Assembly (NCBI GenBank): GCA_019348365.1
Contig: JAHWJO010000123.1
Location: 1 to 10,208, forward strand
DNA: 10,208 nt
Source of the DNA: Armatimonadota bacterium
GTDB taxonomy: Bacteria; Armatimonadota; DTGP01; JAHWJO01
Direction: 5' to 3'
The stretch's first letter is position 1; each line of letters begins with the position of its first letter. A model generated the notes under the pieces. The model was not told the origin of the DNA. It saw nothing but the letters and a program-made list of their open reading frames with translations, and ran no database searches. A program made the position numbers and the translations under genes. This document shows, piece by piece, positions 1 to 7,559 of the stretch.

Positions 1-1
1 G

Positions 2-349
2 GACGCCCCCGAAGTCCTGGAAATCAAAGTCCTCGCCGTCGCGCAGAAGAAGCAGCCGGACTCGATCCGGGTGGATGCAAAGGCGCGGGTGGTCAGGGTG
101 AAGCGGTCCCGGACCGGCCTGAAGCCGGGCCGCGTCATCGCCCTTCGGTACGAGCATTACCTGCCCTCGCCGGGGTGGGTCGGACCGCGTCCCGTGCCAA
201 TCGTGAGGCCGGGCCGGGTCTACCCGGCATATCTCGTCAAAGCGGCATCGGAAGCGCCGCCCGCCGGGAACGGCTCCAAAAGCGCGAAGGGGGCGAAGGT
301 CTACGTCCCCGCCGCGCGGGGTTACAGCTTCGAGGAGATGAAGCCGTAG
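2..349 (+). CDS. C-terminal part of an unrecognised beta-rich protein (5' end outside window)
   Basis: The reading frame is open from base 2 to a TAG at 347-349, so the real start lies upstream; the GTG at 71 is in frame but has no clear SD and is probably internal. The visible 115 residues alternate short hydrophobic stretches with charged ones (LEIKVLAV, ARVVRVKRS, RVIALRYEH, KVYVPAA), which suggests a small all-beta fold. The pattern 'V-V-R-S-TGLKPG--I-L-Y' followed by 'G---PI-RPG-VYPAYL' loosely recalls NTR/TIMP-type OB-fold domains; that is an impression of pattern, not a family assignment. A Gly/Ala/Ser/Lys-rich linker (around AGNGSKSAKG) precedes the last strand. The next gene begins 42 bp downstream on the same strand, so the two may share a transcript. 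No function is claimed. Confidence 0.7.
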   Translation, partial: DAPEVLEIKVLAVAQKKQPDSIRVDAKARVVRVKRSRTGLKPGRVIALRYEHYLPSPGWVGPRPVPIVRPGRVYPAYLVKAASEAPPAGNGSKSAKGAKVYVPAARGYSFEEMKP

Positions 350-391
350 GGACGAGGGGATGAAGTCGTAAGCAGAGAGACGGAGCGCGAG

Positions 392-943
392 ATGAGCAAA
401 CGGCGCGGGAAGACGATCCCTCTGAAGCCGAACCACACCTGGAAGGCGAAGCCGGGAAACCAGATCTTCGTCGCCGACCGGGGCGCGGTCCGCTTCGAAT
501 TCCCGGAGAACTGGGTCGTCCTCCCCGACCCCGACTCCATCAAGTTCTATGATTGCCCCCCGCCGGATGATAACTGCCGCCTCGCCGTCTCCTACCTCCG
601 CATTCCGAACATCGACTGGAGCGGCCTCCCGCTCTCGAATCTCATCGTCCTTGCCGTGAAGGACGACTTCCGGAGACTCTGGCCCGCCGGGGAGGTCGTC
701 CAGCCTCTCCGCGAAGATATCGAGGTCGCCTGGCAGGAGTTCGGCTTCCTCGATCCGAACGAGCACCGGGAAGCGCTCACTCGCATCGGCTTCGGGCGGG
801 GGTTCGGCATCCAGGCGCTCCTCACGATGGACTTCTGGAAGGAGGACCGGGACCGCTTCCATCCCGTGTGGCAGGAGGCGCTGGAGACGCTGGTGCTCGG
901 CAAGGTGATCCAGGACCCCACCGTCGGGGAGCTGTACAGTTGA
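392..943 (+). CDS. Hypothetical protein, 183 aa, possibly PsbP/Mog1-like fold
   Basis: The ATG at 392 is preceded by GGAG at 382-385, six bases away, which supports this start; the stop is TGA at 941-943. The protein has no signal peptide or membrane segment and looks cytoplasmic. Residues 1-24 are basic. Then comes 'VRFEFPENWVV' (residues 33-43), an aromatic strand plus 'P-x-x-W' that resembles the opening of PsbP/Mog1/DcrB-like proteins. A compact acidic and proline-rich motif follows (DCPPPDDNCRL, residues 54-64), with two cysteines eight residues apart, then a strand 'AVSYLRIP'. The C-terminal third is helical and rich in Trp and Phe (MDFWKEDRDRFHPVW, residues 146-160), ending in 'LETLVLG' and 'DPTVG'. 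The fold suggestion is an inference from a short motif. I do not recognise a named family. It follows the partial gene by 42 bp and is cut off from the next gene by a structured repeat. Confidence 0.8.
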   Translation: MSKRRGKTIPLKPNHTWKAKPGNQIFVADRGAVRFEFPENWVVLPDPDSIKFYDCPPPDDNCRLAVSYLRIPNIDWSGLPLSNLIVLAVKDDFRRLWPAGEVVQPLREDIEVAWQEFGFLDPNEHREALTRIGFGRGFGIQALLTMDFWKEDRDRFHPVWQEALETLVLGKVIQDPTVGELYS

Positions 944-973
944 ACGTCGGGTGTGAAATGCGGGAGGGGGCTG

Positions 974-1129
974 GCGGTTGAAACCGCGCCTGGAGGGGCA
1001 CGAAGTCGCCCTCCGGCGACTCCACCCCCAGCCCACTTATTCAGAAGAGTGTGATTTAACCCATCAGAGAGCTGGAAGGGGAGTCCGCGTAGGCGGACTT
1101 CGTGCTCCTCCAGGCGCGAATTCATTCGC
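974..1129. repeat. Two-armed inverted repeat, each arm with two hairpins (156 bp)
   Basis: The left arm (974-1032) and the reverse complement of the right arm (1071-1129) align without gaps over 59 bases, with 46 identical. A 38-bp, more AT-rich spacer (1033-1070) separates them. Each arm holds two perfect local hairpins: 974-987 and 1004-1021 on the left, 1116-1129 and 1082-1099 on the right. Between them lies a nearly invariant core (986-1007 against 1096-1117, 21 of 22 matching when inverted). Eight of the 13 differences fall in hairpin stems as four paired, compensatory changes. The element fills most of the gap between the hypothetical gene and the glycoside hydrolase gene. It contains no ORF of its own worth calling. 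It may be a REP- or MITE-like dispersed element; no target-site duplication was evident at its borders. Confidence 0.85.
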
Positions 1130-1178
1130 CGGGAACTCACACCAAGCGTTTAAGTCGAGATGAAAGGGAACAGGACGC

Positions 1179-2486
1179 ATGACCTGCCTGAAAGTAACGC
1201 TGATGGCCCTCTGCTTTTCTCTCCTCACGGATGTTGTCCAGTCCGCGCCCGTTCCCGCACGCCCGGCGGATGCCCTCGTCGACTCCATCGGCGTGAACAC
1301 CCACTTCGGCTACACCGACCGCCCCTACGTCACCGATTTCGACCAGGTGAAGGCGAAGCTCGGCGCTTCGGGCATCCGTCATATCCGGGACGGAGCCGAT
1401 GCACGAAAAGACGTAGCGGCCCGCATCAACGAACTGCACGATCGCTACGGCATCCGCGTCCTCCAGATCGTCGGGCCGAGGGTGGACAGCCCCACTCCCT
1501 GGCGCGGGACGCTCGCCCCGGAGAAGATCGGCGGCGTGCTGAACACGATCAAAACGCTCTACCCCCGCTCCAACGAGGCCATCGAAGGCCCGAACGAGTA
1601 CGACGTCACTCACGGCAACGCCCTCCCCTCCGCCGCCGATCCCGACTGGACTGCCACCCTGCGCCGCTACACCGAGGCGCTCTGGAAGGCGGTGAAGGCC
1701 GACCCCGTGCTAGAGGACCGCCCGGTGCTGGCCCCCTCCATGGCTCACGCCGCGAACGCTCCTAAAGTCGGCGACCTCTCCGCGTTCATCACCTACGGCA
1801 ACATGCACCCCTACCCCGGAGGCTGGAACCCGAGCCACAATCTCGAAGGGTACAATGTCGTCAATACGATCAAAGTCTCCAGCGATAAACCCATTTGGGC
1901 GACGGAGACGGGCTATCACAACGCCATGAAGCAGAAGCCCGGCGGCCACAACGCCGCGCCGGAAGCCGCAGCCGGGAAGTACGGCCCACGTCTCGTCGCC
2001 GAGTACTTCCGCCGGGGGATCGGGCGGGCGTACTTCTACGAGTTCCTGGACGAGGGCACGAACCCCGCCGAGCAGGAGCACAATTTCGGCCTCGTCCGAC
2101 ACGACCTCTCCGAGAAGCCGATCTACACCGCCCTCAAGGCCACCATCGACCTGCTGAAAGATCCGGGGAAGCCGTTCAATCCCCGACCCCTCGATTACGC
2201 CCTTGAAGGCGACCTGACCGACGTGCGTCAGGTACTCCTTCAAAAGCGGAACGGGCGGCATTACCTTCTTCTCTGGCAGGAGGTCCCGAGCTATGACGTG
2301 AACACGCGAACCGTCTTGAACCCTCCGACCCGGCCCCTCACCCTGCGCCTGAACGAGAGAATGCGCCGCGCCCGCCTCTATCTCCCGACGACCCACGGCA
2401 CGAAAGCGTTGGAGACGCATTCCCGCCCTCGTACCCTGAAGCTCGACGTGCCCGATCACCTGCTCATCGTGGAATTGAGGCCGTGA
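1179..2486 (+). CDS. Secreted clan GH-A-like glycoside hydrolase (TIM barrel), family unassigned
   Basis: The protein is 435 aa. Residues 1-23 look like a signal peptide (hydrophobic LMALCFSLL, cleavage plausible after QSA), so the protein is probably exported. The start at 1179 has AAGGGA (1164-1169) nine bases upstream; AGGA at 1172-1175 is closer but too near. The core resembles a clan GH-A (beta/alpha)8 barrel: 'IGVNTHFGY' near residue 37, 'GIRHIRDG' (65-72), 'EGPNEYD' with the probable acid/base Glu140 after Asn139, 'MHPYPGG' (209-215), and 'IWATETGYH' with the probable nucleophile Glu243. A spacing of about 100 residues between the two Glu suits retaining GH-A enzymes. From about residue 335 a beta-rich C-terminal part follows (RHYLLLWQEVPSYD, then several short strands), like the sandwich domain seen beside GH39-type barrels. 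The substrate cannot be read from sequence. An alternative is a catalytically altered homologue, but both key Glu are present. Confidence 0.85.
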   Translation: MTCLKVTLMALCFSLLTDVVQSAPVPARPADALVDSIGVNTHFGYTDRPYVTDFDQVKAKLGASGIRHIRDGADARKDVAARINELHDRYGIRVLQIVGPRVDSPTPWRGTLAPEKIGGVLNTIKTLYPRSNEAIEGPNEYDVTHGNALPSAADPDWTATLRRYTEALWKAVKADPVLEDRPVLAPSMAHAANAPKVGDLSAFITYGNMHPYPGGWNPSHNLEGYNVVNTIKVSSDKPIWATETGYHNAMKQKPGGHNAAPEAAAGKYGPRLVAEYFRRGIGRAYFYEFLDEGTNPAEQEHNFGLVRHDLSEKPIYTALKATIDLLKDPGKPFNPRPLDYALEGDLTDVRQVLLQKRNGRHYLLLWQEVPSYDVNTRTVLNPPTRPLTLRLNERMRRARLYLPTTHGTKALETHSRPRTLKLDVPDHLLIVELRP

Positions 2487-2652
2487 AGGATCCCCCTCGC
2501 CTCGCCTGCCACGAGTGAGAGCGCCCACGAAGGTGGGGGCCATGGCCGCAGGTCCAAAGCGAAGAGGTTCAGCCCTTCGTGCTTGCCGTCTTCGCACCCT
2601 GGCGCGCTTCCATCCAGAAATGGCAATGATCTCATTGCTGAATGGGATGACC
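2487..2652. other. Convergent gap of 166 bp, rich in small hairpins
   Basis: This lies between the ends of the glycoside hydrolase gene (+) and the hybrid kinase gene (-). It holds a 5-bp stem with a GAAG loop (2524-2537), a 10-bp palindrome GGCCATGGCC (2538-2547), a 7-bp stem with one bulged A (2560-2579), and the perfect hairpin listed separately at 2623-2638. There is no T-rich tract after the first stems, so they are poor intrinsic terminators. The density of short palindromes is more like an interspersed repeat than ordinary spacer. No convincing ORF fits. Confidence 0.5.
2623..2638 (-). terminator. Perfect 7-bp hairpin just after the hybrid kinase stop; terminator-like
   Basis: GCAATGA and TCATTGC form a perfect stem with a two-base loop. 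Read on the minus strand it begins 14 bases after the kinase stop codon (2653-2655). The following minus-strand bases (CATTTCTGG) have only a short T-rich patch, so termination there would be weak. It may instead be an mRNA 3'-end stabiliser or part of a repeat. Confidence 0.3.
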
Positions 2653-5600
2653 TCATTCTTGACGGCTTCGGTCCGTGCCCGTCAGTTGTTGAAGAAGCTG
2701 CTGGAGATGCATCAGATCCACGGGCTTGACCAGATGCCGGTCGAACCCCGCTTCCCTGGAGAGGCGGCGATCCTCTTCCTGCCCGTATCCCGTCAGGGCG
2801 ATGAGGATCACGTCTTTCAGGTCTTCCCATCCCCGGAGGGTCCGCGCCACTTCATAGCCGTCCATTCCGGGGAGCCCGATGTCGAGCAGCACCACGTCGG
2901 GCTGAAACTCGTGCGCCGCCTCCAGCGCCGCCGGCCCGTCATGAGCGGTGCGAATCTCGTTTCCGTGCAGGCTGAGCACGTCCCCCAGCGATTCCGCCGC
3001 GTCCCGGTTGTCGTCCACGATCAGGATACGCAGGACTCTCTCGATGTCACCCACTGCGTTTTCCGAGGGTTTGACCTCTTCCGGGAGCAGAGGCAAAGCG
3101 GGGATCCGGAACTCGAATTCCGTCCCTCTCCCGGCGCCGTCGCTCCGGGCCGTGACCCTCCCGTGATGCTTCTCCACCAGGTGCTTTACCAGGGTCAGGC
3201 CGATCCCCAGACCTCCCTGCGAACGATCCAGCGAGGTCTCCGCCTGGGCAAAGAGATCGAAGATGTGGGGCAGCATCTCCGGGGCGATCCCGATCCCCGT
3301 ATCCCGTACGCGGACGACCGCTTCCTCTCCCACTTGCGTGGCGGTCAGGGTGATCGTCCCGCCGGGCTCGGTGTATTTCGCCGCGTTGGAGAGGAGATTG
3401 ACAATCACCTGTTCCAGCCGCGCGGGGTCCGCTTCCACCGGCACGGGCTCCGTATCCCGGTGGATCGAGAACCGGTGGTTCCGGGCCTCGATGAACGGGC
3501 GAGCGGTTTGGATCGCGTTCTCCGCCACAGCCCTCAGATCGACCCGCTCCCTCCGAAGCTCGACTTTCCCCAGCGTGATGCGGGAAACGTCCAGCAGGTC
3601 TTCGAGCAGCCGCGACATATGGTGGACCTGCCGTTCCACCATGTCGCGGGCCCGCTGGAGCGCGGGATCGGGATGGCCCCGCATCCGCATGATCTGGACG
3701 GCGTTGAGGATCGGGGCGAGGGGGTTTCGCAGCTCGTGGGCGAGCATGGCGAGGAAGATGTCCTTCTGCTGGTCGGCGCGCTCGAGGGCGGTCGCCCGCT
3801 CCCGAAGCTCCGCTTCCAGGCGAATCCGCTCGATGGCCGCCGCCAGCACGTTCGCCACCGCCTGAAAGAAGTGGAGGTCGTCGCGGGTGAACGTCTGCGG
3901 TTGGGAGGTGTGCGCCCCGATGACCCCCCATGGCCGGTGTTTGCCGGGAATGAGGGCGCTAATGCCGCTCACCACGCCATGATCGTGCAGGAGCGGGGGG
4001 CCGGAAAAACGGCTCTCGGTGCGGAGGTCCTCCACGATCACGGGCTCGCTCGACAAGAGGGTGTAGCCCGCCAGGGAGTGAGGTCCCGCAGGGACCGTGT
4101 CCCGGCCGACGCGCCCCTCTTCCCATCCCACTCCCGCCCGCAGCAGGAATTCCTCTTCCCCCGGCTGAAGCTCCAGGATCTCCGTGAAGTCGGTGCCCAG
4201 CGTCTCGGCCACCCGGACGGCGGCATCGTTCATCAGCGTGGGAAGATCGGCCCCTTCGAGGACCCGCTGCCCCAGTTCGGCCACGGCCGCCTGCTGAAGC
4301 GCCCGTCGTTTCAACTCCTCTTCCGCGCGCTTGCGAACGGTGATCTCCTGGAAATAGACGGAGACGCCGTCCTCCATCGGATAGATGCGGGCTTCGAACC
4401 AGCCCTTCAGCCGGGGATAGTAGACCTCCAGATGGGACGATTCCTGGGTCTCCGCCGTGCGGCGGAACGCCCTTTCGGTCGCCGTGTTCACCAGTTCGGG
4501 GAAGAGGCTCCAAAAGTCGGCATGGGCGATCTCCTCCTCGGACAGGTTCAGCCGGGGGAGCAGGCGCGCCGCCGCTTCATTGAAATAGACCACCTTCCAT
4601 GACTCATCCAGGACGAAGAAGCTGTCCGTCATGCTGTCCAGGATGGTGCCCACCTCGTCCCGCGCGGCGTCGGCCTGCGCGAGGGCGTGCTGGAGCTCGT
4701 TCAGGATCCGGTCCCGCTCCTGTTCGGCCCGTTTCCGTTCGGTGATGTCGGTGACGATTCCCACGGCCTGCCAGCAGCCGTCGCCCAGCGCCTGGATCGA
4801 GACGTCCTCGTAGAACCAGCGTTCCTTCCCGTCCCGGTCGATACTGCGGAACTCCTGGCCGTAGGAGCGCGCGCCGGAGAGGAAGGCCTGATGGGATGTT
4901 CTGCGCATGTTGCGGTCGTCCTCGGGATGGCGGGAGCGCCACCAGGCCACATCGTAACTCTCTCCCGGCTGAACCTCCAGCGGGAGGATCTCCTGCGCGG
5001 CCTCCTCGTTGAAGGAGACCGACCGCCATCGAAGATACGGCCCCTCCCGGCCCTCTTTCCTCTCGACGATGGCGCTCCAGAGGATGCCGCGCGCGTGCCG
5101 GAGGACGTTTTCCAGCTCTTCCGCGATCCGCTTCTGCTCCGTGATGTCGACGCAGGCCCCGACCAGGCGCCAGCGTTTCTTTTCCAGCCGCTCCACGCTC
5201 ACCGTTTGAAGGAACCATGCGATCTGCCCGTCTTTCAGCCGGTGGCGGAACTCCTGCCGGTAGGAGGCCTCCCCGTTTCGGATCGCTGCGTTCGCCTGTT
5301 CGTCCGCTCGTTTGCGATCCTCCGGCAACCGGCTCCGGTACCAGGCGTCGGCGAACGTCTCCCCCTCCCGGATCTCCAGCGGAACCTTCTGCCGGACGCT
5401 CTCCTCGTCGAAGAATTCAGTTTTCCAAAAGAGCCACCCCTCTTCGTTCACCACGACCTCGGCGTACCAGAAGAGGCTCTGAGCCCCGGCGGTGACCAGC
5501 CGAAGGGTCTCTTCCATCCGCTTCCGTTCCGTGATGTCCGTGCAGACGCCGACGGCCCTCCACCGCCCCGGCCCGAGAGGTTCGACCGAGACCTCCTCGT

Positions 5601-6804
5601 GCAGCCAGTGGAGGCGTCCCTCACGGTCCAGGCAGCGGAAATCCTGGCGGTACGCGCGTTGGCCCCTTCGGATCGCGGCGTTGCCACGGGCGTCGGTATC
5701 CGCCTTATCTTCGGGATGCCGGCTGCGCCTCCACGCATCGATGTAAGGCTCTCCGGGAACGAGGTCGAGGGGGAGCACCTGCTGAGCCGCCGTGAGGTCG
5801 GAAACCCGCAGGTCCCACTTCAACTCCTCCCCGGCGTCCTCGATCTCCGCCAGCCAGAGGATGCAGCGGGCGTGGGTCAGGATCGTCCGCCGCTCCTCCT
5901 CCTGCCGCTTCCGGGGAGAGAGATCGGAGGAGACGCCGATGATGCCGACGAGGCGGCCTTCGGAATCCAGGACCGGAGAGTTCGTGACCGTCACCCAGAA
6001 CGGCGTCCCGTCCCGCCGCTGTACCTGAAACTCCCCCGACCAGTTCTCCCCTTCGCGCAGGCGCGCCATGATCGACTCCGCCTCAGCACGAGACGACAGG
6101 CTGGGAGTGACTTCCAGGATGTTGCGGCCCCGGACCTCCTGAGCGCTCCACCCGTACAGCGTTTCGGCCCGGCGGTTCCAGAAGAGGATCTTCCCCTGCA
6201 GGTCGGTGGCGATCACGCCCTGCTCCACCGCGTCGAGCAGGCGGGCCTGGAAGCGGATCTCCTGCTCTTCAGTTGCGCGCTCATTACGGAGGGCATCCCG
6301 CTCGACGATGCTCATCCGCAGCTCGATCTCGGCCCGTACGGCGGCGGCGAGGTCCCGCAGCGTTTCGATCTCCTCCTCGGACCACGAGCGGGGCTTCACG
6401 TCACACACGCTGAACGTTCCGAAGAGTTGCCCTTCTAAGGAAGCAATAGGGAGGGTCAGGCCGGCGATCAGGCCGGCTTCGGAGAAAACCGGATCCTCCC
6501 TCACGCGAGTGTCGTTCCGTGCATCCTCCACGATCAACGGTTCGCCGGAGGCGACGACGTGCCGGAGGAACGTGCCGGAGAGGGGGATTTCACGCTGTTC
6601 GGCCCATGGTTCGGGCAGACCCACGCTGCTTTTGATGAGATGCCGGTCCCCGTCCGTCATGGAAATGAAGGCGACGGGGGCGTGGAGGAGTTTCGTCGCC
6701 CATCGGGTCAGCCGATCCAGCGCCTCTCCCGTACGGGAGTCGAAGAACTCCGCCGGGGAGAGAGTGGCAGGGCGTTGGGGACGGGGGAGAGGATCAGCGG
6801 GCAT
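2653..6804 (-). CDS. Soluble hybrid histidine kinase: GAF, five PAS, GAF, HisKA, HATPase, receiver
   Basis: The protein is 1383 aa with no membrane segment, so it should sense cytoplasmic signals. Domains in order: GAF about 25-165 (FISMTDGDRHLIKSS, LIVEDARND); PAS 185-300; three similar PAS modules at 306-435, 436-566 and 567-697, each ending in 'DITE[RQ]KR'; a coiled-coil link near 698-725; PAS 725-838; GAF 845-1000. The kinase core follows: H-box HELRNP with phosphoacceptor His1023, N-box near 1130-1145 (EQVIVNLLSNAAKYT), G1 box DTGIGIAP near 1168 and G2 box GLGIGL near 1198. A receiver closes the protein: acidic pair Asp1264/Asp1265, phosphoacceptor Asp1308, Thr1338 and Lys1360. All catalytic residues are present. 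The ATG at 6802-6804 has only a weak SD. The receiver implies an onward phosphotransfer partner or internal feedback, but no Hpt or regulator gene is in the window. Ligands are unknown. Confidence 0.95.
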   Translation of the reverse strand: MPADPLPRPQRPATLSPAEFFDSRTGEALDRLTRWATKLLHAPVAFISMTDGDRHLIKSSVGLPEPWAEQREIPLSGTFLRHVVASGEPLIVEDARNDTRVREDPVFSEAGLIAGLTLPIASLEGQLFGTFSVCDVKPRSWSEEEIETLRDLAAAVRAEIELRMSIVERDALRNERATEEQEIRFQARLLDAVEQGVIATDLQGKILFWNRRAETLYGWSAQEVRGRNILEVTPSLSSRAEAESIMARLREGENWSGEFQVQRRDGTPFWVTVTNSPVLDSEGRLVGIIGVSSDLSPRKRQEEERRTILTHARCILWLAEIEDAGEELKWDLRVSDLTAAQQVLPLDLVPGEPYIDAWRRSRHPEDKADTDARGNAAIRRGQRAYRQDFRCLDREGRLHWLHEEVSVEPLGPGRWRAVGVCTDITERKRMEETLRLVTAGAQSLFWYAEVVVNEEGWLFWKTEFFDEESVRQKVPLEIREGETFADAWYRSRLPEDRKRADEQANAAIRNGEASYRQEFRHRLKDGQIAWFLQTVSVERLEKKRWRLVGACVDITEQKRIAEELENVLRHARGILWSAIVERKEGREGPYLRWRSVSFNEEAAQEILPLEVQPGESYDVAWWRSRHPEDDRNMRRTSHQAFLSGARSYGQEFRSIDRDGKERWFYEDVSIQALGDGCWQAVGIVTDITERKRAEQERDRILNELQHALAQADAARDEVGTILDSMTDSFFVLDESWKVVYFNEAAARLLPRLNLSEEEIAHADFWSLFPELVNTATERAFRRTAETQESSHLEVYYPRLKGWFEARIYPMEDGVSVYFQEITVRKRAEEELKRRALQQAAVAELGQRVLEGADLPTLMNDAAVRVAETLGTDFTEILELQPGEEEFLLRAGVGWEEGRVGRDTVPAGPHSLAGYTLLSSEPVIVEDLRTESRFSGPPLLHDHGVVSGISALIPGKHRPWGVIGAHTSQPQTFTRDDLHFFQAVANVLAAAIERIRLEAELRERATALERADQQKDIFLAMLAHELRNPLAPILNAVQIMRMRGHPDPALQRARDMVERQVHHMSRLLEDLLDVSRITLGKVELRRERVDLRAVAENAIQTARPFIEARNHRFSIHRDTEPVPVEADPARLEQVIVNLLSNAAKYTEPGGTITLTATQVGEEAVVRVRDTGIGIAPEMLPHIFDLFAQAETSLDRSQGGLGIGLTLVKHLVEKHHGRVTARSDGAGRGTEFEFRIPALPLLPEEVKPSENAVGDIERVLRILIVDDNRDAAESLGDVLSLHGNEIRTAHDGPAALEAAHEFQPDVVLLDIGLPGMDGYEVARTLRGWEDLKDVILIALTGYGQEEDRRLSREAGFDRHLVKPVDLMHLQQLLQQLTGTDRSRQE

Positions 6805-6966
6805 GAGAATCCATCAAACAGGCGCCGGAGGGGTCATCGTTGCGGGTGAGCATTCTGCTCCGTTACAATTTCGCTCCCGATAGAGTTTTTCCTGAATTCG
6901 GCCCCTCCTCCTGCAACGAGAGGAATCCGCTCGCCCGTTCCAGCGAAAAGGACCTCCCCCGGCGGT
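6805..6966. other. 162-bp gap between maf and the hybrid kinase
   Basis: Both neighbours are on the minus strand. I found no convincing -35/-10 pair for the kinase and no strong terminator after maf; the best inverted repeat is a weak 4-bp stem near 6933-6950 (CGCT/AGCG). There is an AT-richer patch at about 6860-6900 containing a near-palindrome around GAATTC. Read-through from maf into the kinase gene is possible. Confidence 0.4.
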
Positions 6967-7557
6967 TTACAGGCAGCGAATCCCGAACGCTTCCAGCATC
7001 TCCGCCACGCGTCCGATGGGGAGCCCCACGACGTTGTAGTAATCCCCGATGATCCCCTCCACCAGCAGCGCGCCCTTGCCCTGGATGCCGTACGCGCCGG
7101 CTTTATCCATCGGCTCGCCGGTGTCGAGGTAGGCGTGGAGGGTCTGGTCCGAGAAGGGGCGCATGTGAACGTCGGTCTCCACATGATCCTCACTCCGGAG
7201 GGTGGGGATTCCGTCCTCGCAGCGCACCAGAGCGATACCGGTAAAGACTTTGTGGGTCCGGCCCCGCAGCCCGTTGAGCATCCGCGCGGCATCGGCCACG
7301 TCTTTTGGTTTCCCCAGGATCTCCCCTTTGAGCGCCACGACCGTGTCCGCCGCCAGGATGACCCCGTCCCGGACCCGCTCGGCGACTTCCTCGGCTTTAA
7401 GCATGGAGAGGGCGCGCACGTACGCTTCCGGGTGAGCGAGAGGGACCTGCGCCTCCTCTTCCACCAGAAGGCTCGGCACGATCCGATGCTCCACCCCGAG
7501 CAGTCGAATCAACTCGGCGCGGCGCGGGGAAGCGGAGGCCAGGGTGATGACGGACAT
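6967..7557 (-). CDS. maf: Maf family nucleotide pyrophosphatase (YhdE type, dTTP/UTP)
   Basis: The protein is 196 aa, the usual Maf length. Family motifs are clear: 'LASASPRR' at residues 6-13, 'ILAADTVV' (67-74) with the probable catalytic Asp71, 'LGKP' (81-84), and 'GAYGIQGKGA' (154-163). Maf enzymes hydrolyse nucleoside triphosphates to monophosphate and pyrophosphate. The ADTVV and GIQGKG motifs match the YhdE branch, which acts on dTTP, UTP and modified pyrimidines, rather than the YceF (m7GTP) branch; that subfamily choice is from motif knowledge. The role is house-cleaning of the nucleotide pool, with a link to septum inhibition in Bacillus subtilis. I chose the ATG at 7555-7557 because it starts the conserved first strand (MSVITLASASPRR) and has AGGAGGGG (7560-7567) upstream; an in-frame ATG at 7635 would add 26 residues unlike Maf. 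It is divergent from the second kinase. Confidence 0.95.
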   Translation of the reverse strand: MSVITLASASPRRAELIRLLGVEHRIVPSLLVEEEAQVPLAHPEAYVRALSMLKAEEVAERVRDGVILAADTVVALKGEILGKPKDVADAARMLNGLRGRTHKVFTGIALVRCEDGIPTLRSEDHVETDVHMRPFSDQTLHAYLDTGEPMDKAGAYGIQGKGALLVEGIIGDYYNVVGLPIGRVAEMLEAFGIRCL

Positions 7558-7559
7558 GA

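Noticed and set aside
974..1129. Simple bidirectional terminator
   Set aside because: There is no T-tract after any stem. The long conserved core between hairpins and the two-arm symmetry are not explained by termination.
2521..2540. Intrinsic terminator for the glycoside hydrolase gene
   Set aside because: The stem is only five pairs plus two beyond a mismatch, and is followed by GC-rich sequence with no T-tract.
1710..2597. Minus-strand open frame of 295 codons
   Set aside because: It overlaps the glycoside hydrolase gene in antisense, and its N-terminal part is translated from the hairpin-rich spacer.
2515..4602. Plus-strand open frame of 695 codons
   Set aside because: It lies antisense to the hybrid kinase, whose domains and catalytic motifs are continuous. 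The frame's Arg, Pro, Gly and Asp-rich translation is typical of a GC-rich shadow frame.
4687..6438. Plus-strand open frame of 583 codons
   Set aside because: It is antisense to the PAS part of the hybrid kinase, has no recognisable motif, and its composition is that of a shadow frame.
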